From Deltaproteobacteria bacterium (GTDB lineage Bacteria; Desulfobacterota; Desulfobulbia; Desulfobulbales; BM004), in contig JAFDCT010000221.1 of NCBI GenBank assembly GCA_019312695.1, forward strand, positions 1-5,065: a DNA stretch of 5,065 nt. The letters are read 5' to 3'. The number at the start of each line of letters is the position of its first letter. Position 1 is the stretch's first letter. Below are positions 1-5,065 of the stretch, one piece after another. Position numbers and translations under genes: made by a program. The notes under the pieces are model-generated. The model was not told the DNA's origin. It did not search any database and saw only the letters and a list, made by a program, of their open reading frames with translations.

Positions 1-7
1 GGAGGAG
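1..7 (+). promoter_or_regulatory. Possible ribosome binding site before TTG at 16
   Basis: GGAGGAG is a near-perfect Shine-Dalgarno sequence, 8 bases before an in-frame TTG. It could mark the start of a short stand-alone CobW-C protein. It is equally compatible with in-frame Gly-Gly-Glu codons of a longer CobW protein entering from upstream. The window edge prevents a decision. Confidence 0.3.
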
Positions 8-414
8 AAAGAATATTGTCCGCGTCGGAGCTCGAAACTTACATTGATGATCTCCTGGATCAGCCCGATCTGGAAACAACACCTCCTGATGCACTTGTAT
101 CTGTAACATACAGATGGTCAGGCAGAGATCTTAACCAGATAAAAGCGATGGCGTCCAACCTTCCCGCTGCAGTATTGCGGGCGAAAGGATTTGTTGAAGC
201 GGAGGATCACGTGTATATATTCAGTTATGTAATGGGGGACTGGACCCTTGAAGACCCCGGGATACCCATTGAACGCATAAAGCATAAGAATATAATAGTC
301 TTCATCGGTCCCATTGATACCATGAAAGATATTGACCGGGCCTTACAAACAGGCAATTGGTTGAAAGGTGAAGTCTACCAGCCCGGAAGACAGGACCGGA
401 CTGTGTCACCATGA
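1..414 (+). CDS. CobW-type protein, C-terminal part (5' end cut by window)
   Basis: The frame is open from base 1 to a TGA at 412-414 (137 codons), so the gene is probably truncated by the window edge. Roughly the last 110 residues look like a CobW C-terminal domain: a Val-Ser-Val-Thr-Tyr-Arg-Trp strand, then Leu-Pro-x-x-Val-Leu-Arg-Ala-Lys-Gly-Phe-Val (about bases 163-198), then a Trp-Thr-Leu-Glu segment and a Val-Phe-Ile-Gly strand (about 298-309). In the family this domain follows a G3E P-loop GTPase domain; such proteins act as cytoplasmic metal chaperones or in cobalamin-related metal insertion. The GTPase half is not visible, so function cannot be assigned further. A TTG at 16 preceded by GGAGGAG at 1-7 could instead start a stand-alone 132-residue protein. 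hdrC follows after 18 bases, implying co-transcription. Domain identity is fairly sure; the start and role are not. Confidence 0.66.
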   Translation, partial: GGERILSASELETYIDDLLDQPDLETTPPDALVSVTYRWSGRDLNQIKAMASNLPAAVLRAKGFVEAEDHVYIFSYVMGDWTLEDPGIPIERIKHKNIIVFIGPIDTMKDIDRALQTGNWLKGEVYQPGRQDRTVSP

Positions 415-418
415 ATGT

Positions 419-424
419 GAAGGA
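419..424 (+). promoter_or_regulatory. Ribosome binding site of hdrC
   Basis: GAAGGA lies 8 bases before the ATG at 433, in the 18-base gap after the preceding stop. It supports 433 as the hdrC start. Confidence 0.65.
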
Positions 425-432
425 CTTGGCGA

Positions 433-1047
433 ATGGATAACAAAGCATTCGAGTTCAATCCCCAGGCAGCTGATGTCTTTACCCGGGAAGTTACGGCACG
501 ATCGGGTCAGGATATTACAGCCTGTTACCAGTGCAAGAGATGTGCTTCAGGCTGCCCGGTTGCCGAAGATACGGACATGGTCACCCCTAATCGGTTGATT
601 CGCATGGTGGTTCTGGGGGATATTGAAAATGCCTTGACCAACAAGTTGACCTGGAAATGTCTGTTCTGTCACACCTGCGGAACAAGATGCCCCAACAATA
701 TCAAAACCGGCCGGATTGCCGACACTCTGAAAAAAATGGCACTTGATGCGGGCATAGATCCGCAGCAGCCGGAGTACAAGAATTTCCACCGGGCTTTTTT
801 CAACTACAGTCTGCGTCATGGTCGTATAAATGAAATAGGCATGATGGGTGAGTTTCAACTGCGGAACATGTGGGATCATCTCAAAAAGAGAAACTATATC
901 GCCATACTGTCCGAAATAGTCGGAAAATCCACATTAGCCTGGGAGATGTTCAAACAGAATCGGCTGCAACTATCCTATCATTCCAGCAAGGGACGTGATG
1001 AAATTTCCCGTCTCTATAAAAAATCTGCAGGTCGAAAATGGATTTAG
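433..1047 (+). CDS. hdrC: HdrC-like heterodisulfide reductase iron-sulfur subunit
   Basis: A 204-residue soluble ferredoxin-like subunit that, in the Hdr family, passes electrons from the flavoprotein HdrA to the catalytic HdrB in the cytoplasm. Two [4Fe-4S] motifs of the C-x2-C-x2-C-x3-C-P type are visible: C31, C34, C37, C41 and C76, C79, C82, C86. They are separated by the family-typical helix with Asn-Arg-Leu-Ile-Arg-Met and Leu-Gly-Asp. The conserved Asn-Ile-x-Thr-Gly segment follows the second motif. The C-terminal 110 residues are basic and helical, with no membrane segment, so this is not the membrane type HdrE or DsrM. Length is normal for HdrC. The start at 433 has a good ribosome site. 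The last 10 bases overlap hdrB, suggesting translational coupling and a fixed subunit ratio. Assignment to the family is secure; the physiological partner is inferred. Confidence 0.93.
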   Translation: MDNKAFEFNPQAADVFTREVTARSGQDITACYQCKRCASGCPVAEDTDMVTPNRLIRMVVLGDIENALTNKLTWKCLFCHTCGTRCPNNIKTGRIADTLKKMALDAGIDPQQPEYKNFHRAFFNYSLRHGRINEIGMMGEFQLRNMWDHLKKRNYIAILSEIVGKSTLAWEMFKQNRLQLSYHSSKGRDEISRLYKKSAGRKWI

Positions 1048-1919
1048 CATATTATCCAGGTTGTTCACTTTACCAGTCTGCCAAGCTTTATAATCACCAG
1101 ACCAAACTGGTTTTTGGCATACTGGATTTGAAATTGAAAGAGTTGGAAGATTGGAGCTGCTGCGGGGCTACTTCGGCCGGTAAGATTAATGATTTCATGG
1201 CTGTGGCATTGCCTGCCAGAAATCTTGGAATTGCCGAGTCAACCGGCTTAGCCGAACTTGTAATACCCTGTTCTGCCTGTTACTCAAGAACCCTGGTCGC
1301 CCAGAAGCAACTGGAGGATTTTCCGCTGCTGAAAAATGAGATTAATATAGAATTGTCCAATAAGGTTAAAGGCGTAATCAAGGTGTCCTCTGCCCTTGAA
1401 GTTCTTGAAAAGACAATCAGCGGCAGCAAGTTCAAATCAATGTCCCTGCGGAAACTTGAAGGTTACAATCCTGCCTGCTACTACGGCTGTATGAATACCA
1501 GGTTCCCTTATGACGTGCTGATTGCGGACAATGTTGAGAATCCCCAGTCCATGGAAACAGTCCTCAAGGCCATAGGAGTTACACCGCTTGACTGGAATTA
1601 TAAAACCCTCTGCTGTGGAGCTTCATCAATTATCTACAACCCTGAGAGCGCTCTGGACTTAATGGCAAAAATCATGCGTGATGCAGTATCAAGAGGTGCC
1701 GACTGTTTCGTGGTCAACTGCCCGATGTGCCAGATGAATATGGAATCCCAACAGGATCAATTTTGCGAAAAACATGGGATCAAGGAACGTTTGCCGGTCT
1801 ATTTCATCACCGAATTGCTTGGTCTGGCTTTGGGACTGAGTAAAGAGGACCTGCAGCCGGGTGATAATTTATTCATTGATGGCATGGACTGGACGCAGCT
1901 TTGCGGGGATTCGGTTTAG
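1038..1919 (+). CDS. hdrB: HdrB-like heterodisulfide reductase catalytic subunit (two CCG domains)
   Basis: A 293-residue protein with the two CCG (cysteine-rich) domains of HdrB. The first set is C9, C41-C42, C78, C81 and the second is C151, C192-C193, C228, C231. In the structurally known methanogen HdrB these five-cysteine sets each hold a noncubane [4Fe-4S] cluster that cleaves the CoM-S-S-CoB disulfide; the first set has the same spacing as I recall for that enzyme. The start at Met-Asp-Leu-Ala-Tyr-Tyr-Pro-Gly-Cys is typical of the family; AGG at 1029-1031 is a modest ribosome site 6 bases upstream. The gene overlaps hdrC by 10 bases and hdrA begins 1 base after its stop. A bacterium would not have CoM/CoB, so the true substrate is unknown: a disulfide, a thiol-linked electron carrier, or simply a relay to another enzyme. 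An extra cysteine, C147, lies just before the second set. No signal peptide or membrane segment is seen. Confidence 0.93.
   Translation: MDLAYYPGCSLYQSAKLYNHQTKLVFGILDLKLKELEDWSCCGATSAGKINDFMAVALPARNLGIAESTGLAELVIPCSACYSRTLVAQKQLEDFPLLKNEINIELSNKVKGVIKVSSALEVLEKTISGSKFKSMSLRKLEGYNPACYYGCMNTRFPYDVLIADNVENPQSMETVLKAIGVTPLDWNYKTLCCGASSIIYNPESALDLMAKIMRDAVSRGADCFVVNCPMCQMNMESQQDQFCEKHGIKERLPVYFITELLGLALGLSKEDLQPGDNLFIDGMDWTQLCGDSV
1905..1909 (+). promoter_or_regulatory. Ribosome binding site of hdrA (decides the start)
   Basis: GGGGA inside the 3' end of hdrB lies 11 bases before the ATG at 1921, a slightly long spacing. It favours 1921 over the upstream in-frame GTG at 1861 and ATG at 1879. Those would add residues with no family resemblance and overlap hdrB by 41-59 bases. 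From 1921 the protein enters the Rossmann fold after about ten residues, as expected. Confidence 0.5.
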
Positions 1920-1920
1920 T

Positions 1921-4900
1921 ATGGATTCAGGACGTCAGCAAATAGGCTCCGTTGTAATTGTCGGGGCCGGCATCGGTGGCATGCAGGCAGCCCTGGATCT
2001 TGCGGACAGCGGCTTCATGGTCCATCTGGTCAGCAGGGATTCAGCGGTTGGCGGGACCATGGCCATGCTGGATAAGACCTTTCCCACCGGCGACTGCGCC
2101 ATGTGCATGATCTCACCCAGAATGGTGGAAAACAGCCGGCATCCTAATATAAAGATCCATACCATGGCGCAGGTCACCGAGGTTTCCGGGGTAGCAGGGA
2201 ACTTCACCCTTAAAATCAGCCAAAAAGCCCGTTTTGTTGATCCTCTTAAATGCACCGGCTGTGGTGTTTGTGAAAAAAAATGCCCCAAAAAAGTCCCTGG
2301 CGAATTCGACCAGGGTCTTTCGGCTCGCAAGGCCATATTCAGCCTTTTTCCCCAGGCGGTTCCCAGCACCAGGGTAATTGACCCTGATCATTGTCTTTAT
2401 CTTACAAAAGGCAAATGCAGAGCCTGTGAAAAATCCTGTGATGCCAATGCTATCAATTTTGATGATACTCCCCGCGAGTTTGAGATTCATGCCGGCGCTG
2501 TGATTCTCAGTCCGGGCCTTGATGCTTATGACCCGACGATCCAGCAGGAATTGGGATATGGCAGATGGCCCAATGTTGTGACTTCTTTGCAGTTTGAGAG
2601 GATTCTTTCCGCATCAGGTCCGTTCCAGGGAGAAATTAAAAGGCCGTCAGACGGCAAGCACCCTAAAAGGATTGCCTGGATACAATGCGTGGGCTCCCGC
2701 GATCCCCATAATGCCAACCCCTGGTGTTCCTCGGTATGTTGCATGTACGCAGCCAAACAGGCGGTCATTGCCAGGGAACATGATGCCGAGATATCCCCCA
2801 CGATATTTTATAATGAGCAAAGAACATTTGGCAGGGATTTTGATAAGTATGTAGACAGGGCCAGGGATGAATACGATGTCCGCTATGAGCGCGCCATGAT
2901 ATCAGCTGTCTATGAGGAGGCCGGGACCAGCAATCTTTTCATGCGATATGTGGACAGGCATGGACAAATGCTCGATGAAAAATTTGATATGGTTGTGCTA
3001 TCTATTGGGCTGCAGCCAAGAAAAGATGCCCTGGAATTTGCAGATATATTTGATATCGGCACCGATCGGTACGGATTTCCCGAGACCTCGCGTCTGAGTC
3101 CTATCGAGTCAACCAGACCCGGTATTTTTGTGGCCGGCACATACCAGGGTCCGAAGGATATCCCTGAAACGATTGTTCAAGGAAGTGCAGCAGCAGCAGC
3201 AGCCATGGCAATCCTGGACAAAAGCAGAGGCCTTGAGGTGAAAGAGGTGCTGCTACCGCCGGAAAAGGAAACCGGCGATGAAGAGACCCGGATAGGAGTG
3301 ATTGTCTGTCACTGCGGCATTAATATTTCCCAGACCGTAGATGTGGAAAAGGTTGCTGAAATTGCCACAAGCCAGCCCTCTGTGGCTCATGCCGAAACTA
3401 TTATTTATGCCTGTGCACCAGACGGGCAGAAAAGAATAAAAGAACTTATCAGCGAAAAAGGGTTAAACCGGGTAATAGTTGCCTCCTGCACGCCGCGAAC
3501 CCATGAACCGCTTTTTCAGGAGACGATCAGGGAAGCCGGCTTGAACAAGTATCTTTTTGAACTCGCAGATATTCGTGAGCAGTGTTCCTGGTGCCACATG
3601 GGACAGAATGATATTGCCACTGGAAAGGCCATAGACATTGTCAATATGAGTATTGCCAAGGCCAGGCTTTTACAGGAAGTCAAGTCGGAATCGGTGCCGG
3701 TAACGCATGCCGCCATGGTAATCGGAGGCGGCATTGCCGGAATGACAGCAGCCCTTTCCCTGGCCGAACAGGGCTTTGGCGTTCATATTGTCGAAAAGGC
3801 ATCCCGGTTGGGCGGTCTCGCTGCGAATGTATTAAACACATTGGATGGAGACAGCATCAGGGATCTGGTGCGCCGCAAAAACCTGCAGATTGATGATCAT
3901 CCGGCAATCACAGTTCATGTTGGTGTCGAAGTCAGTAAAACAGAGGGCTATGTAGGCAATTTTAAAACAACACTGACCGATGCAACCCGGATAGATCATG
4001 GTGTAATTGTCATAGCCAGCGGCGGCAGGGAATATGTGCCTACCGACTATGGTTATGGCGAATCGGATAATGTTCTCACCCAGCGGCAGCTCGAACGTCT
4101 GGTGGCAGCAAACAGGATAAGAAGCGGCGGCCGTTATACCATGATACAGTGTGTCGGATCCCGGGAAAAACCCCATAATTACTGTTCCCGGATCTGCTGC
4201 CAGGATGCCATAAAAAACGCCATTGCCATCAAGGAGAAGGACCCCAGTGCCCAGGTATTGATATTTTACCGCGACATCCGGACTTATGGCCTGCGGGAAA
4301 TTTACTACGCCAAGGCCCGTGACCTGGGTGTTCGTTTTGTCAGATACGAGGTTGACAATAAACCGAAGGTAACGAGAGATGGAGAGGAATTTAAGATCAG
4401 GGTTTATGACCCGGTTTTGGAAAGAGATGTCATAGTACCAGCCGATTTTATTGTCCTTTCAACCGGCCTGCGCCCTCATCCCGGTAATGAAAAGCTGGGA
4501 GAAACCTACAAGTTGTCAACGAATGAAGACGGTTACTTCCTGGAGGCGCACGTGAAACTGCGGCCGGTTGATTTTGCCAATGAAGGGCTGTTTGTGGCGG
4601 GACTGGCACACGGACCGAAAAATATCGATGAAACTATCAGCCAGGCATTGGCTGCAGCCGGCAGGGCCGGAACGGTTCTGGCCCAGAACCAGCTCGCGGT
4701 CTCCGGCATCATTGCCAAGCACAAAAAGGACAGGTGCATGTCGTGCCTGGCCTGTTTCCGCGTCTGCCCGTTCGGTTCACCTTTTATAGATGCTGACGGC
4801 AGAGTAAGTCATAATGAGATTAAATGTACAGGCTGCGGTATCTGCGCCGGTATCTGTCCGGCAAAGGCATTTCAGGTCAACGGTTTCAGAGATGACCAGA

Positions 4901-5004
4901 TCACGGCAATGATAGACTCTTTGACCGAGGATTGCCTGCCGCTCCATACGTCGCAAAACAGCATGGAAAAGAAAAATGACGCAAACTGCAACTGCAGCAG
5001 CTGA
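1921..5004 (+). CDS. hdrA: Long, internally duplicated HdrA-like flavin-iron-sulfur subunit
   Basis: A 1027-residue cytoplasmic flavoprotein, against about 650 residues for methanogen HdrA, expected to bifurcate or confurcate electrons at FAD. N-half: Rossmann GAGIGG (15-20); Asp-Lys-Thr-Phe-Pro-Thr with C59 and C62; inserted ferredoxin domain with C111, C114, C117, C121 and C158, C166, C169, C173; then a core cluster C256, C269, C273, C274 with K279. A charged, Pro-containing linker spans about 431-456. C-half: HdrA N-terminal domain (about 457-595) with C463, C465, C498, C523, C555; second Rossmann GGGIAG (602-607) with E625; core cluster C744, C755, C759, C760 with K765; C-terminal ferredoxin domain with C939, C942, C945, C949 and C969, C972, C975, C979. 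That gives two FAD sites and ligands for six [4Fe-4S] clusters. In known HdrA the Lys after the Cys-Cys pair sits near the flavin; both halves keep it. The end overlaps the next gene. Family is certain; reaction partners are inferred. Confidence 0.93.
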   Translation: MDSGRQQIGSVVIVGAGIGGMQAALDLADSGFMVHLVSRDSAVGGTMAMLDKTFPTGDCAMCMISPRMVENSRHPNIKIHTMAQVTEVSGVAGNFTLKISQKARFVDPLKCTGCGVCEKKCPKKVPGEFDQGLSARKAIFSLFPQAVPSTRVIDPDHCLYLTKGKCRACEKSCDANAINFDDTPREFEIHAGAVILSPGLDAYDPTIQQELGYGRWPNVVTSLQFERILSASGPFQGEIKRPSDGKHPKRIAWIQCVGSRDPHNANPWCSSVCCMYAAKQAVIAREHDAEISPTIFYNEQRTFGRDFDKYVDRARDEYDVRYERAMISAVYEEAGTSNLFMRYVDRHGQMLDEKFDMVVLSIGLQPRKDALEFADIFDIGTDRYGFPETSRLSPIESTRPGIFVAGTYQGPKDIPETIVQGSAAAAAAMAILDKSRGLEVKEVLLPPEKETGDEETRIGVIVCHCGINISQTVDVEKVAEIATSQPSVAHAETIIYACAPDGQKRIKELISEKGLNRVIVASCTPRTHEPLFQETIREAGLNKYLFELADIREQCSWCHMGQNDIATGKAIDIVNMSIAKARLLQEVKSESVPVTHAAMVIGGGIAGMTAALSLAEQGFGVHIVEKASRLGGLAANVLNTLDGDSIRDLVRRKNLQIDDHPAITVHVGVEVSKTEGYVGNFKTTLTDATRIDHGVIVIASGGREYVPTDYGYGESDNVLTQRQLERLVAANRIRSGGRYTMIQCVGSREKPHNYCSRICCQDAIKNAIAIKEKDPSAQVLIFYRDIRTYGLREIYYAKARDLGVRFVRYEVDNKPKVTRDGEEFKIRVYDPVLERDVIVPADFIVLSTGLRPHPGNEKLGETYKLSTNEDGYFLEAHVKLRPVDFANEGLFVAGLAHGPKNIDETISQALAAAGRAGTVLAQNQLAVSGIIAKHKKDRCMSCLACFRVCPFGSPFIDADGRVSHNEIKCTGCGICAGICPAKAFQVNGFRDDQITAMIDSLTEDCLPLHTSQNSMEKKNDANCNCSS
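4965..4971 (+). promoter_or_regulatory. Possible ribosome binding site of the downstream gene
   Basis: GGAAAAG within the hdrA 3' end; its GGA core (4965-4967) is 8 bases before the ATG at 4976. It is a moderate match that supports this start. Confidence 0.4.
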
Positions 5005-5065
5005 TACGGAACCTGTGAAGACCTTTGAAACGGTAACCACAGAGAATATGCCGTCTGACTGGGAA
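4976..5065 (+). CDS. Start of the next operon gene, possibly mvhD-like (3' end cut by window)
   Basis: An ATG at 4976 opens a frame of 30 codons without a stop to the window edge, overlapping the end of hdrA by 29 bases in a different frame. The visible residues are a polar, Ala/Thr/Glu-rich leader ending in Met-Pro-Ser-Asp-Trp-Glu, with no recognisable domain yet. MvhD/FrhD-type [2Fe-2S] subunits often begin with a short leader and then Trp-Glu-Pro or Phe-Glu-Pro before their first Cys-rich segment, and mvhD commonly follows hdrA. An MvhD-like product is therefore a reasonable guess, not a demonstration. A second in-frame ATG at 5048 could be the real start; it would leave only a few bases of spacing and has a weak ribosome site (AGAGAA). 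No signal peptide is evident. Whether this is a gene at all rests on the open frame, the ribosome site and the operon context. Confidence 0.5.
   Translation, partial: MTQTATAAADTEPVKTFETVTTENMPSDWE

Noticed and set aside
368..598. 76-codon + strand frame across the CobW-hdrC junction
   Set aside because: It overlaps hdrC, has no recognisable domain, and the hdrC frame carries a clear cluster motif in the same bases.
547..879. 110-codon antisense frame within hdrC
   Set aside because: Shadow of hdrC; its product shows no family features.
1861..1920. GTG start at 1861 (or ATG at 1879) extending HdrA by 20 (or 14) residues
   Set aside because: The extension has no family resemblance, overlaps hdrB by 41-59 bases, and 1921 has a ribosome site and the expected distance to the Rossmann motif.
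1935..2490. Two overlapping antisense frames (144 and 125 codons) opposite the hdrA 5' region
   Set aside because: Opposite a strongly conserved coding region; low-complexity translation products and no ribosome site.
3187..3201. Five GCA repeats in hdrA
   Set aside because: They encode the Ala run (A423-A427) of the Gly-Ser-Ala helix normal for this fold; too short to suggest phase variation, and triplets keep the frame.
3832..4176. 114-codon antisense frame opposite the hdrA C-half
   Set aside because: Shadow frame; the sense strand encodes conserved HdrA sequence.
4986..5004. CTGCAG and CAGCTG palindromes near the hdrA stop as a terminator
   Set aside because: Six-base palindromes without a long stem or a T-run, and the downstream frame is open.
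4777..5040. 87-codon antisense frame over the hdrA end, with a hydrophobic patch
   Set aside because: Opposite the C-terminal ferredoxin domain; the hydrophobic stretch is the complement of the Ala/Cys-rich overlap region.

Overview
The window lies inside a tightly packed, one-directional operon (all genes on +) from a strict anaerobe. Its centre is an hdrC-hdrB-hdrA set, encoding the soluble heterodisulfide-reductase-type complex. Such sets occur in methanogens, but bacterial versions are common in sulfate reducers, syntrophs and acetogens. The mixed, roughly 50% GC composition, the bacterial-style ribosome sites and the long HdrA suggest a bacterium, most plausibly Desulfobacterota (former Deltaproteobacteria). 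This placement is an inference from gene content and not a sequence match.

Layout: (1) 1-414, the 3' part of a gene ending in a CobW C-terminal-type domain, cut by the window edge. (2) 433-1047, hdrC, with two [4Fe-4S] motifs. (3) 1038-1919, hdrB, with two CCG domains that ligate noncubane [4Fe-4S] clusters. (4) 1921-5004, hdrA, 1027 residues, an internally duplicated flavoprotein with two FAD folds and ligands for six [4Fe-4S] clusters. (5) 4976-5065, the first 30 codons of a further gene that overlaps the end of hdrA by 29 bases and runs off the window. Junctions are +18, -10, +1 and -29 bases, so translational coupling is likely. I see no promoter, terminator, RNA gene, mobile element or CRISPR array, and there is no gene-free stretch longer than 18 bases.

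How the genes work together: by analogy with characterised Hdr complexes, HdrA is the flavin hub that splits or merges electron pairs, HdrC relays electrons, and HdrB is the catalytic disulfide- or thiol-active subunit. An MvhD-type subunit normally connects HdrA to a hydrogenase, formate dehydrogenase or other donor. The order hdrC-hdrB-hdrA-(next gene) resembles the acetogen cluster hdrCBA-mvhD-metVF, so the cut downstream gene may be mvhD. The window itself does not reveal the substrate of HdrB or the external electron donor.

Most notable: the HdrA is a head-to-tail duplication whose halves have lost complementary domains. The N-half keeps the inserted ferredoxin domain but lacks the usual N- and C-terminal domains. 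The C-half keeps those but lacks the insert. Other points are an unusual residue in the first FAD site, a Cys-containing tail written in the overlap with the next gene, and a CobW-type neighbour.
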